Of a stretch of DNA of 60,190 bases, positions 1-7,439 are shown piece by piece; positions within the stretch are counted from its first letter, which is position 1; the number at the start of each line of letters is the position of its first letter. The DNA is from Dryocola boscaweniae. Its GTDB lineage: Bacteria > Pseudomonadota > Gammaproteobacteria > Enterobacterales > Enterobacteriaceae. The translations under genes and the position numbers were made by a program. Under the pieces are notes generated by a model, which saw only the letters and a list, made by a program, of their open reading frames with translations, did not search any database and was not told the origin of the DNA. The stretch covers positions 1 through 60,190 of the forward strand of contig NZ_JALHAP010000064.1 of assembly GCF_025215095.1 (NCBI RefSeq), read 5' to 3'.

Positions 1-52
1 CGCTGCCCGAAGGGCGAGTCCTCCGGACGAGTCAATCCCTCCCTCACCGCCA
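1..52 (+). other. 3'-end remnant of a tRNA-Ser gene, possible attachment-site scar
   Basis: The last bases before position 53 (CCTCCCTCACCGCCA) closely match the acceptor end of the intact tRNA-Ser at 225-312. They are followed by the same ATTT motif and a rho-independent terminator. Upstream of about position 37 the sequence no longer fits a serine tRNA: no T-stem can be paired with the 3' strand. This suggests the distal scar of an element integrated in a tandem upstream tRNA-Ser, with the rest outside the window. A decayed tRNA copy is the alternative. Confidence 0.35.
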
Positions 53-64
53 TATTTCATAGGA

Positions 65-93
65 AAGCCTGAACTCACGTTCGGGCTTTTTTT
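65..93 (+). terminator. Rho-independent terminator after the tRNA-Ser remnant
   Basis: A 9-bp stem (AAGCCTGAA at 65-73, TTCGGGCTT at 80-88, one G-T pair) with a 6-base loop runs into a T tract. It has the same layout as the terminator behind the intact tRNA-Ser downstream, supporting the idea that the upstream remnant was once a tRNA transcription unit. Confidence 0.75.
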
Positions 94-224
94 CGTTCTG
101 AATCTCTTATCGCTCAAGGCTTAACCGAACACGCCGTAATGTAAAAATTACGCTTGACCGAATGGGGCTGACTCCCTATAGTAGCGCCCCGTTGCCCCCG
201 TAAGTGGGTGACAAGAAACAATAC

Positions 225-312
225 GGTGAGGTGTCCGAGTGGCTGAAGGAGCACGCCTGGAAAGTGTGTATACGGCAACGTATCGAGGGTTCGAACCCCT
301 CTCTCACCGCCA
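225..312 (+). tRNA. serX: tRNA-Ser (anticodon GGA)
   Basis: This 88-nt class II tRNA starts GGTGAGG and ends with paired CTCACCG plus an encoded CCA. The anticodon loop reads CTGGAAA, giving anticodon GGA for UCC/UCU serine codons. A long variable arm (TATACGGCAACGTATC) and a T-loop GTTCGAA are visible, as required for serine tRNAs. It is nearly identical to E. coli serX as I remember it. It marks the left end of the conserved block that includes phoH, efe, put and rut. Confidence 0.97.
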
Positions 313-323
313 CATTTAAGAAG

Positions 324-352
324 AGCTCGCATGCAAATGCGGGCTTTTTTTT
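324..352 (+). terminator. Terminator of tRNA-Ser(GGA)
   Basis: A 9-bp stem (AGCTCGCAT / ATGCGGGCT, one G-T pair) with a GCAA loop is followed by eight T residues directly downstream of the tRNA. Confidence 0.85.
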
Positions 353-385
353 CGTCTGTTATCCGTGCGCCAACGCTGTAGCAAT

Positions 386-420
386 AAAAAAACCTGAATC
401 TGCATTCAGGCTTTTCTTTG
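386..420 (-). terminator. Terminator of the chb operon (possibly bidirectional)
   Basis: The inverted repeat CCTGAAT / ATTCAGG (393-399, 404-410) is flanked by an A run on the left and a T-rich run on the right. It can terminate the minus-strand chb transcript just after chbG and also serve the tRNA side. Confidence 0.75.
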
Positions 421-436
421 CTTTAAAAAAATCCCG

Positions 437-1198
437 CTATAAATCTTTAAAAGATCCTAAACGATACCCGCGCTCTGCAATCGCATACTTCAGGGATGAA
501 GACGTCAGCACGTCGAGCTCGGTCAGCCGTGGATAGCAGTATTTGCTCGCCAGAATGGTGTTATCGATAAAAGAAGGATGGCACATGACTTCAAGCGACT
601 GCTCCTCACGCGCCATGGCGTTATCCAGCGTATCCAGGAACAGCGTTTGTGTAATGGCATCGCCATAGAAGCCGCTGTCGAATCCCTGGGTGCTGCGCGC
701 CCCACGCAACTCAAGCTCTTCCTTTTTTACCTCATCACGGTCAATGCGCATGGCTATGTCTTTTTCCACCGCAAAGGCTGCAACGAAGGGAAAAATCTGC
801 GGGATCATATGGACATGATGGTGGCTGTCAATATGGGTTGGCGGACGGCCAAAGAGTTCGATAAAGCGCGCAAACTGGCACGCTAACTCCCGGTGGATCT
901 CTTCAAGCGGCAGCGTGCCCGCTTCCGCCATTTCCCAAATCCATTTTCCCAGCTCGCCATTTTCACGCACCAGGCCCGGCATTGCAGAAAGCGGCTTCCC
1001 AAGCGTCAGTACAAAATGCATGCCGACGGCAAGTTTTGGGTGAGTCGCGCTTAACGCTGCCGCATGCTCAATGCCCGCCGCGTTAACCATCGCCGTGGTC
1101 GACGTCACGACGCCATTATTGAATGCCTCGATAATGCCGTAGTTTTGCGCCTTACACAGCCCAAAATCATCGGCGTTAACTATTAATAATCTTTCCAT
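437..1198 (-). CDS. chbG: Chitooligosaccharide deacetylase ChbG (YdjC family)
   Basis: ChbG is the cytoplasmic deacetylase that removes an acetyl group from chitobiose-6-P or chitotriose-6-P. In E. coli the monodeacetylated sugar is needed as ChbR inducer and ChbF substrate. The 253-residue product has the usual length. It begins with the metal-binding NADDFG motif (residues about 8-13) and has the histidine-rich [10 protein letters not shown] motif in the first half; both are hallmarks of the YdjC polysaccharide-deacetylase-like fold. It is the last gene of the minus-strand operon chbBCARFG, 46 bp after chbF, and is followed by a terminator. Nothing suggests decay. Confidence 0.95.
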   Translation of the reverse strand: MERLLIVNADDFGLCKAQNYGIIEAFNNGVVTSTTAMVNAAGIEHAAALSATHPKLAVGMHFVLTLGKPLSAMPGLVRENGELGKWIWEMAEAGTLPLEEIHRELACQFARFIELFGRPPTHIDSHHHVHMIPQIFPFVAAFAVEKDIAMRIDRDEVKKEELELRGARSTQGFDSGFYGDAITQTLFLDTLDNAMAREEQSLEVMCHPSFIDNTILASKYCYPRLTELDVLTSSSLKYAIAERGYRLGSFKDL

Positions 1199-1244
1199 AA
1201 GCGCTCCTTTTAAAGGCCTTCCTCAAAAGAGGAAGGCCTGCGGG

Positions 1245-2588
1245 TTATTTCAGAGCAGCAATCGTCTGTGCAAAATTAGGCAGCAACGCCTCATGCGCCA
1301 GCAGCATATCGCGCGCAAGTTTTTCCGCATCTTTATCGGAGTGAATGAGCGGGCTCAGGTTTAGCGCCAGCAGCACATCGTTAAGCTTGCCGCTTAAAGC
1401 GGCTTCACTTGCGGCAATTTCAAACCCTTTGATGGTGTAAATCAGGCCGAGGACTTTTTCATCGAAGTGTTTGATACGCGGATGCGGCGTTGCCCCGTCG
1501 CGGCCGATGGTGCAGGTCATCTCGATAGCCCAGTCTGCCGGGATATTATCAATGTGGCCTTTGTGCGGGAAGTTAACGTAATGCTCGGTCTGCTTGTCGT
1601 TGTAGATTGCGCTGATGACTTCGCAGGCCGCGTCTGAATAATAGGCCCCGCCGCGCAGCTCAAGCTCTTTTGGTTTCACGTCCAGTTCGGGATTTTTGTA
1701 CAGTTCGAAGAGCTGCTTCTCTACTTTCTGCACTACGGTTGCGCGCGCACCGCCTTTATAGAATTCACCCATTTCTATAGCCAGCATCTCTTTAGGCTTA
1801 AAGTAATAAAGCAGATAGGAACACGGAATTAAATTCAGTGAACGCAGCAGCCCTTCGCTGAACGGCAAATCGAAGATGTTTTTCACACCGCTCGCCTTCA
1901 GCGTGCCCGAGGCAACGCCGTCAAGCAGTTCAGCAAAGCGTGACTCGCCGTTAACCAATACATCTTTGATGAACACCATATGGTTCAGACCAAAAAGATC
2001 GATCGATAAGTCGTCCTGCGGCTGAACCTTCAGCACGTCCTGGATGAACATTTTCATGCCAACCGGGATGTTGCACACGCCGATGAATTTCTTAAATTTG
2101 GTATGGCGGAATACCGCCTCGGTCACCATGCCGGCTGGATTGGTGAAGTTTATCACCCAGGCGTTCGGGCAAATCTCTTCCACATCTTTGATGATGTCGA
2201 AAATCACCGGAATGGTGCGCAGCCCTTTGAACAACCCGCCCGCCCCGTTGGTTTCCTGGCCCAGATAGCCGTGGCTCAGAGGAATACGCTCATCAAGCTC
2301 ACGCGCTTTTAACTGGCCCACTCGCAGTTGAGTGGTGACGAAATCCGCGTCAACCAAAGCTTCGCGGCGATCCAGCGTTTTGTAGAGCGTAATCGGCACG
2401 CCTGCACGCTCAACCATCCGCAGGCAGAGATCGAAAATAATATCCTGCTTCTCTTTACCGGCTTCAACGTCTACCAGCCATAATTCCGTTACAGGCAATT
2501 CATCATAACGTTTAATAAAGCCTTCGAGTAATTCTGGGGTATAGCTACTTCCGCCACCGATGGTGACGACCTTCAGTTTTTTGCTCAT
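1245..2588 (-). CDS. chbF: 6-phospho-beta-glucosidase ChbF (GH4)
   Basis: This NAD+ and divalent-metal dependent GH4 hydrolase cleaves phosphorylated chitobiose and cellobiose in the cytoplasm. The 447-residue protein starts with the Rossmann motif GGGSSYTPEL. It carries the GH4 metal-site cysteine segment (GVCNIPVG) and the FGLNHM histidine motif. Length and sequence match E. coli ChbF (about 450 aa). It lies between chbR and chbG in the operon. A 101-bp gap holding a stem-loop separates it from chbR, so its expression may be tuned separately. A second GH4 enzyme (MelA) sits at the other end of the window but is clearly a different subfamily. Confidence 0.95.
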   Translation of the reverse strand: MSKKLKVVTIGGGSSYTPELLEGFIKRYDELPVTELWLVDVEAGKEKQDIIFDLCLRMVERAGVPITLYKTLDRREALVDADFVTTQLRVGQLKARELDERIPLSHGYLGQETNGAGGLFKGLRTIPVIFDIIKDVEEICPNAWVINFTNPAGMVTEAVFRHTKFKKFIGVCNIPVGMKMFIQDVLKVQPQDDLSIDLFGLNHMVFIKDVLVNGESRFAELLDGVASGTLKASGVKNIFDLPFSEGLLRSLNLIPCSYLLYYFKPKEMLAIEMGEFYKGGARATVVQKVEKQLFELYKNPELDVKPKELELRGGAYYSDAACEVISAIYNDKQTEHYVNFPHKGHIDNIPADWAIEMTCTIGRDGATPHPRIKHFDEKVLGLIYTIKGFEIAASEAALSGKLNDVLLALNLSPLIHSDKDAEKLARDMLLAHEALLPNFAQTIAALK

Positions 2589-2640
2589 AGGAACTCCCGT
2601 ACAATCTCATTGCACTGCAAATTAAAGACAGCGATATAAA

Positions 2641-2681
2641 TGAATGAGTGGAGATTAATTTGTAAAATCCACATTCATTCA
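2641..2681 (-). other. Stem-loop in the chbR-chbF intercistronic gap
   Basis: Arms TGAATGAGTGGA (2641-2652) and TCCACATTCATTCA (2668-2681) pair over about 12 bp with a two-base bulge, around an AT-rich loop of 15 bases. It lies between the chbR stop and the chbF start on the minus-strand message. There is no T run, so a processing or stability element, or a DNA operator, is more likely than a terminator. Confidence 0.45.
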
Positions 2682-2689
2682 CATACAGG

Positions 2690-3526
2690 CTAATTGATGC
2701 TACACAATTGTTTTCTGTAATGTTTCGGTGTGAATGAAGTTAACTTTTTAAAGTTCTTAATAAACATACTCGGGCTGCTGTATCCTGACTCAAAAGCAAT
2801 ATCCGTGACCGAATAGTTAGTGATTTCCAACTGTTTTTTGGCAAAATCAATACGTATTTCATTGATGATTTGCATGGGCGTTTTCCCATAGTGACGCTGC
2901 GTTGCGCGGGTTAAATACTCCTGCGACTTGCCGGACAACGCCACCATATTAGACAACGCTTTGTCGCCAAAACGAGCTTTATCGTGCATCTTTTCCACGG
3001 TAACCTTTAGCCAGACCGGGATATCCGTTATCACTTCTGATTCCCGATGGTGGCGCAGCCGGTTGACGATATAAAAAGTCACCACTTCAAGAAATTCGTT
3101 AAATTCACCATTTCTGAAATTCAGCGAGGCAATCACAGATTCAATATAAGCCATAAACTCATTTTTGATTTGATACACCTGTGATGCGACAAAGCGCTGC
3201 GGTAGCAAAGGTAAATAGTGCTGTTCAAAAAAAGCTTTGCTGATACCTACATTTAATATTCGGGTAGCGCCAAATTCATAAAAACTTTGATGATGGGAAC
3301 CCAGAGGTATAAAAACAAAATCTCCGCGTTCTAACAGCACACGTTTACCGTTAATATCCTGATAATACCGCCCGGTAAGTACCACGGTAAATTCGTAGTA
3401 ATCATGCTCATGCAGCCCGGAAATACTTTCTACTTTGTTGTAGATAAAAACGTGGAAATTTTGACCATCGAAGAGTTGATTTTCTCGTGCTGTCTTGATT
3501 TCCATGCTCAATACCGGTGGCTGCAT
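2690..3526 (-). CDS. chbR: AraC-family dual regulator of the chb operon, ChbR
   Basis: ChbR represses or activates chbBCARFG depending on chitobiose. The 278-residue protein has an N-terminal cupin-type sensing domain ([17 protein letters not shown] around residue 40, then a second conserved block near [15 protein letters not shown]). The C-terminal third is a double helix-turn-helix AraC domain ending with the family signature ([20 protein letters not shown]). It is almost collinear with E. coli ChbR (280 aa). Its position inside the operon it controls, between chbA and chbF, is the E. coli arrangement. The gap to chbA is only 14 bp. Confidence 0.96.
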   Translation of the reverse strand: MQPPVLSMEIKTARENQLFDGQNFHVFIYNKVESISGLHEHDYYEFTVVLTGRYYQDINGKRVLLERGDFVFIPLGSHHQSFYEFGATRILNVGISKAFFEQHYLPLLPQRFVASQVYQIKNEFMAYIESVIASLNFRNGEFNEFLEVVTFYIVNRLRHHRESEVITDIPVWLKVTVEKMHDKARFGDKALSNMVALSGKSQEYLTRATQRHYGKTPMQIINEIRIDFAKKQLEITNYSVTDIAFESGYSSPSMFIKNFKKLTSFTPKHYRKQLCSIN

Positions 3527-3540
3527 TATGGCTTCCTACG

Positions 3541-3885
3541 TTATTTTATTTTTTCGTGTAGCTCAATGAGTTCTGTCACGAGTTCTCGTGCAAGCATCGA
3601 GGTCATCAGGTGGTCCTGCGCGTGTACCAGTACCAGACTGACTTTGGTTTTGCCTTCGCCCTGGTCGCCTTCAATCAGTTTGGTTTGCACCAGATGTGCT
3701 TCATTTAGCGCTAAACGAGATTTGGACATCAGGTCGTGGGCCTGTTCAAAATCACCTTCTTTCGCCTTTTTCAGCGCGGCATACGCCAGGCTGCGGGCCT
3801 GTCCTGAGTTAATGATCAGCCCCATTACCACTTCTTCAAGGTCCTGCGCTTCTTGTGTTTCGACAACGTTGTCTAAATCAAACAT
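3541..3885 (-). CDS. chbA: PTS diacetylchitobiose EIIA component ChbA
   Basis: ChbA is the cytoplasmic EIIA of the Lac-family PTS and accepts phosphate from HPr on a histidine before passing it to ChbB. The 114-residue protein is all-helical in this family. It contains the LVLVHAQDHLM segment carrying the phosphorylatable histidine, preceded by VVMGLIINSGQARSLAY near the N terminus. E. coli ChbA is 116 aa. It follows chbC by 65 bp and precedes chbR by 14 bp. Standard operon position and no defects. Confidence 0.96.
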   Translation of the reverse strand: MFDLDNVVETQEAQDLEEVVMGLIINSGQARSLAYAALKKAKEGDFEQAHDLMSKSRLALNEAHLVQTKLIEGDQGEGKTKVSLVLVHAQDHLMTSMLARELVTELIELHEKIK

Positions 3886-3950
3886 CCTTATCTCCTGTCA
3901 TTAAGCAGTTAGCGCCGGAGAGACTGTTCTCTCCCCGGCAGCCTTGCAGA

Positions 3951-5309
3951 TTAGAATTTCAGTGCGTTAGCAATATCTTCTTCGGTTTCTTCTTCTTCAA
4001 TGACGCTCTGCGCCTTGTTGGAGATGGCAACGAAAGGCAGATAGACCAGCGTTGCAATGCCCAGGTTGAACAGGGCCAGCAGCAGTGCGGCAATGCTGCC
4101 GTTGGTGTTAAAGAAGGCGCCAAGGCCGGTAGGCATTGTCCACGGTGCGATGTTGGTAATCGGCGGGATAATGCCCAGGTAGTAAGCCACAAGCGTAATC
4201 GCGGCCAGAATCGGTTGAATCAGCACGAACGGGATGAACATCACCGGGTTCATGATAATTGGCAGGCCGAACAGAATAGGTTCGTTAATCTGGAAGATGC
4301 CGGAAGGCAGCGCCAGTTTTGCCACTTGTCGATGATCGGCACGGCGTGAACCAATAAAAATAGCGATGATTAAGCCAAGCGTTGCGCCGGTGCCGCCGAG
4401 GAAGATGTACGAATCAAGCATTGGTTTCGCCCAGACATGGAACGTCTTACCGGCTTCAAGCGCCGCATCCACGGAGCCGTACTGCGTGAAGATGGCTACG
4501 TTTTCTAACGCCCACGGGGTCATGATGCCGCTGTCCAGCGCCGCTAACGCCAGCGAACCGTGCACGCCGAAGAACCACAGTAAAGAGGTGAAGATTACGT
4601 ACGCCCAACCCACTACCGCCCCCATCGACGCAAGCGGCGTTGAGATAGAGTCCATAATAATCTGGTGGAAGTTGCTGCCAAATGACGCCAGCGCCCAGGA
4701 AATAATCCCGAAGATAGACAAAATAATAAAGCCTGGAATTAACGCAGAGAAGGAGCGTGATACCGAAGCAGGAACGCTGTCAGGTAAAGTAATGACCCAG
4801 TTTCGTCTGATAACAAACGTGAACATTTCAGCGACGACTAAGCCGATAATAATACCTGAGATAATATTTGCGCCGCCTAACCAATTAGCGCCTACGGCAT
4901 AAGCTTCGCCTACGCTATAAGGCGTGACGGTCATAAAAGCGGCAACGGATAATAAACCTGCGGCGAGCGAATCAACTTTACGCTCTTCGGCCAAAGCCAT
5001 CCCGATAAAAAAGGGAGCCATCAGAGACATAATGCCCAACGTACCGTTGTACACATTGCCGCCGATAGCTTTTAGCCCATTCAGGGTTTCAATGGTCGAG
5101 GGATCTAAACGAATACCTAATGAATAAAAGAAAGATCCTGCGCCAAAACTTAAAAATACGTTATTGATAAGAACAAACATTGCCCCCGTCAGGGTTAACG
5201 GCATTAACTTGATAAAACCATTTTTAATTGCGTTAACGTGCGGCTGCTTTCCTATTTTGACGGCAAAAGGAAGGAGTACCTTTTCAAGTGAATCAATGAC
5301 TTTACTCAT
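3951..5309 (-). CDS. chbC: PTS diacetylchitobiose EIIC permease ChbC
   Basis: ChbC is the inner-membrane channel of the chitobiose/cellobiose PTS. The ATG at 5309 is preferred over one two codons upstream because it gives the 452-residue form beginning [14 protein letters not shown], matching E. coli ChbC. About ten hydrophobic segments are visible. The EIIC substrate-site motifs include [23 protein letters not shown] and the [15 protein letters not shown] region with its conserved Asn-Glu pair. It follows chbB after 83 bp; that gap contains a segment complementary to part of the ChiX small RNA as I remember it. Confidence 0.95.
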   Translation of the reverse strand: MSKVIDSLEKVLLPFAVKIGKQPHVNAIKNGFIKLMPLTLTGAMFVLINNVFLSFGAGSFFYSLGIRLDPSTIETLNGLKAIGGNVYNGTLGIMSLMAPFFIGMALAEERKVDSLAAGLLSVAAFMTVTPYSVGEAYAVGANWLGGANIISGIIIGLVVAEMFTFVIRRNWVITLPDSVPASVSRSFSALIPGFIILSIFGIISWALASFGSNFHQIIMDSISTPLASMGAVVGWAYVIFTSLLWFFGVHGSLALAALDSGIMTPWALENVAIFTQYGSVDAALEAGKTFHVWAKPMLDSYIFLGGTGATLGLIIAIFIGSRRADHRQVAKLALPSGIFQINEPILFGLPIIMNPVMFIPFVLIQPILAAITLVAYYLGIIPPITNIAPWTMPTGLGAFFNTNGSIAALLLALFNLGIATLVYLPFVAISNKAQSVIEEEETEEDIANALKF

Positions 5310-5360
5310 TTGCATTTTCCTTTAATGCCGCCAGTGGGCGGCCAGGGTGTGTAAGGTCGT

Positions 5361-5370
5361 TCTTTGACGG
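5361..5370 (-). promoter_or_regulatory. Candidate ChiX sRNA pairing site, chbB-chbC intergenic region
   Basis: The plus strand reads TCTTTGACGG here, so the chb message carries its complement. Ten bases are identical to the CUCUUUGACGGG segment of ChiX (from memory). In E. coli and Salmonella the chbB-chbC intergenic RNA is the known decoy that traps ChiX and lifts repression of chiP. The position fits that role exactly. Confidence 0.55.
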
Positions 5371-5392
5371 AAAAATAAAACAATAATTAAAA

Positions 5393-5713
5393 TTAACTGT
5401 TTGCTGCTTTTTTGATCGACGCAACGGCCGCTTTTAGCACGCCCAGCCCATCAATTTTGCCGTACATGGCGGAATCAATCACTTCCACCGGCTTGCCTGG
5501 TAATATTTTTTGAATCTCTGGCAGCATGTAGGCAATTTGTGGCCCGAGCAAAATAAGATCCGCCACGCCGCCCTTTTCGCCCGCCAGGGTTTCAGGAAAT
5601 GCTTCAATAATGACCGGAACTTCATATTTCGCAGCCTGGGCTTTCATTTTAGAAACCAGCAGCGATGTGGACATTCCAGCGGAACAAAACAGGTAGATGA
5701 CTTTCTTTTCCAT
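5393..5713 (-). CDS. chbB: PTS diacetylchitobiose EIIB component ChbB
   Basis: ChbB is the cytoplasmic EIIB of the Lac-family PTS; its cysteine receives phosphate from ChbA and hands it to the incoming sugar. The 106-residue protein begins with a strand followed by the P-loop-like motif FCSAGMSTS, with the active cysteine at residue 10. Length and sequence match E. coli ChbB. It is the first gene of the operon, preceded by a good Shine-Dalgarno (GGATTTCGTT is weak, but GAGGA lies just before it). Its leader contains the CRP-like site and ChiX-like complementarity described separately. Confidence 0.96.
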   Translation of the reverse strand: MEKKVIYLFCSAGMSTSLLVSKMKAQAAKYEVPVIIEAFPETLAGEKGGVADLILLGPQIAYMLPEIQKILPGKPVEVIDSAMYGKIDGLGVLKAAVASIKKAANS

Positions 5714-5775
5714 AACGAAATCCTCATATTCCAGATAGGCTTCAGGTTAGACAAAGGTCCTTTTTGTCTGATGTG

Positions 5776-5791
5776 TTGACGGGCCAATAGC
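5776..5791 (-). promoter_or_regulatory. Sixteen-base complementarity to ChiX sRNA in the chbB leader
   Basis: The plus strand TTGACGGGCCAATAGC is identical, from memory, to the ChiX stretch running from its seed into the left arm of its terminator. The chbB leader RNA would therefore carry a 16-nt perfect complement, about 63-78 nt upstream of the chbB start. This is longer than the match in the chbB-chbC gap. Whether it lies inside the transcript depends on the unmapped start site. Confidence 0.5.
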
Positions 5792-5899
5792 CGAAAAATA
5801 AAAAAGTACTGCTTGTCTTTGTCTGAAACGAGTATACGGCATGACATTAGGCGGAGATAATTCTGAAGCAGGCAAAATTGTCTCTCCTTGACCAAGCCT

Positions 5900-5915
5900 T
5901 ATGACCCCCTTCACA
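5900..5915 (-). promoter_or_regulatory. Candidate CRP site upstream of chbB
   Basis: On the minus strand the sequence reads TGTGAAGGGGGTCATA: a perfect left half (TGTGA) and a partial right half, with the required 6-bp spacer. E. coli chb is CRP-activated from a comparable place. An AT-rich region next to it (around 5921-5941) could hold a NagC site, but I do not see a convincing match. Confidence 0.45.
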
Positions 5916-5943
5916 TTTCGGGCAAATAATTCGCGCAAAGAAA

Positions 5944-5969
5944 AAAGCCCAAACAAGGTTTGGGCTTTT
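5944..5969 (-). terminator. Terminator after phoH
   Basis: A near-perfect inverted repeat (AAAAGCCCAAAC / GTTTGGGCTTTT) with a 2-3 base loop lies about 20 bp past the phoH stop. Its symmetrical A and T runs allow termination from either side. Confidence 0.85.
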
Positions 5970-5989
5970 AAAATTATTTACACCAGGAA

Positions 5990-6778
5990 TCAGTCGTAAG
6001 CGTTTAACGTCCGCTGGCAAAGGGCCGAACGAACACAATCCTGTTTGCCAAAACGCACCACACCAACCATTTCATCTTCTTCGAAACGCGCCAGCGCATC
6101 GCTTAAACCAGACTGCACGCCCGCAGGCAAATCACACTGCGTAATGTCGCCGTTTACGATAACCGTCACGTTTTCCCCAAGGCGCGTCAGGAACATTTTC
6201 ATCTGCGCTGCGGTAACATTCTGCGCCTCATCAAGAATCACTACCGCATTTTCAAAAGTGCGTCCGCGCATATAGGCGAACGGCGCAATTTCCACTTTAC
6301 CGATTTCGGGCCGCAGGCAGTACTGCATAAAAGACGAACCCAGTCGTCGCACCAGGATGTCATACACAGGGCGGAAATACGGCGCGAACTTTTCCGAAAT
6401 ATCACCGGGCAAGAAGCCGAGATCTTCGTCAGCTTGCAGGACCGGACGGGTAACAATTATCCTGTCGACATCCTTATGTATCAGGGCCTCAGCGGCTTTC
6501 GCCGCGCTGATCCAGGTTTTACCGCACCCCGCTTCCCCGGTGGCGAATATCAACTGCTTTTTCTCTATGGCGTTAAGATAGTGCTCCTGAGCTTCGTTTC
6601 GCGCAGCTATTGGTGAGTTGTCGCGGCAATCCCTCGCCATACCAATAGATTCTACGCCGCTCATCTGCACAAGCGTGGTGACCGATTCCTCTTCCCGTTG
6701 CCGATGGCTCCGCGAATCTCGTCTCAGCACACGTTTTGCTTCACGACGAGCTTTGATCACTGCTTTCTGTCTTCCCAT
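5990..6778 (-). CDS. phoH: Phosphate starvation-inducible ATPase PhoH
   Basis: PhoH is a cytoplasmic P-loop ATPase of the PhoH/PhoL family, related to superfamily 1 helicase cores and linked to RNA metabolism. The product contains Walker A GEAGCGKTW, Walker B VVILDEAQN and a C-terminal helicase-like motif (VNGDITQCDLP). I chose the ATG at 6778 (262 residues, starting MGRQKAVIKARREA) because a clear ribosome site (TAAGGTG) sits 8 bp before it. The frame stays open for another 93 codons to 7057, and longer PhoH annotations of about 354 aa exist, so the long form cannot be excluded. It is monocistronic with its own terminator. Confidence 0.9.
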   Translation of the reverse strand: MGRQKAVIKARREAKRVLRRDSRSHRQREEESVTTLVQMSGVESIGMARDCRDNSPIAARNEAQEHYLNAIEKKQLIFATGEAGCGKTWISAAKAAEALIHKDVDRIIVTRPVLQADEDLGFLPGDISEKFAPYFRPVYDILVRRLGSSFMQYCLRPEIGKVEIAPFAYMRGRTFENAVVILDEAQNVTAAQMKMFLTRLGENVTVIVNGDITQCDLPAGVQSGLSDALARFEEDEMVGVVRFGKQDCVRSALCQRTLNAYD

Positions 6779-7330
6779 GGATGGCACCTTACAGTTGGTT
6801 TCATTCCCCGCGTCACAAGGTTGGACGCGATTATGCTTACTAACGGATGAGGTTTGGCTTCCTTGTAAGCCATGAACTGCCGGTTGAGATGATGCGCCAG
6901 TCAGGCGACAAACGCCGCTTAGCGCAACGTTGACACGTTGAGGTGTTGTGGTATCAGGAAATTTAGCGGTGAAGATAGCGAAGCCGGAGGATATGCCTCC
7001 GCGCTGGTTTGTGCGGGTAAGATGTTTTTTGAGCCGTCCAGTACAGGACCCTACCATTCGCGATCTCCATTGTGATTGAACTTCACAGCCGGGAACTACC
7101 GCTCGTGCTTTAAGTACATCAAAAATTATCTAAAATGCAACATGGATTTTACTTTAAATCAACATTTACGTTTCGTTCGGTGACTAAAAACGTTATGTCA
7201 CACTAATATTACATTTTTATATCAACGGGATGCTCATAAGGAATACTGATGTATGACTTTTCTCTCTAATTGTTAGCAAATGAAAAATTAGCGGAGGAAG
7301 GATATTATTTAACGAGCGGCGCAGCACTTC
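6779..7330. other. phoH upstream region
   Basis: No separate gene is visible. The part up to 7057 is open in frame with phoH. The part beyond is AT-rich and should hold the phoH promoter. A GTGACATAAC-like stretch near 7193-7202 (minus strand) resembles half a Pho box, but I cannot support a full box. Confidence 0.4.
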
Positions 7331-7398
7331 GTAGGGCGGGTAAGCGTCAACGTCACCCGACGAATCCGGTGGATAGCGCATTCGCTTATCCACCCTAC
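7331..7398. repeat. Palindromic intergenic repeat
   Basis: The arms GTAGGGCGGGTAAGCG (7331-7346) and CGCTTATCCACCCTAC (7383-7398) are nearly perfect inverted repeats around a central GC-rich part. This is the layout of REP/BIME-like extragenic palindromes common in enterobacteria. It lies between the ends of phoH's upstream region and efeB, just past the efeB stop. Confidence 0.65.
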
Positions 7399-7439
7399 AA
7401 AACCGAACGATGCCGCATTTTCTGTAGCGGATATCCGTT

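Noticed and set aside
1..52. A functional tRNA, tmRNA or selenocysteine tRNA ending at position 52
   Set aside because: The T-arm cannot pair with the 3' strand and the loop lacks the usual TTCRA, so only the acceptor end resembles a tRNA-Ser.
204..536. Open frame running through the tRNA-Ser gene and two terminators
   Set aside because: It overlaps a certain tRNA and terminators, has no ribosome site and an unnatural composition.
7193..7210. Pho box for phoH
   Set aside because: Only a GTGACAT-like half could be seen; the second 7-bp repeat at the right spacing is not convincing.
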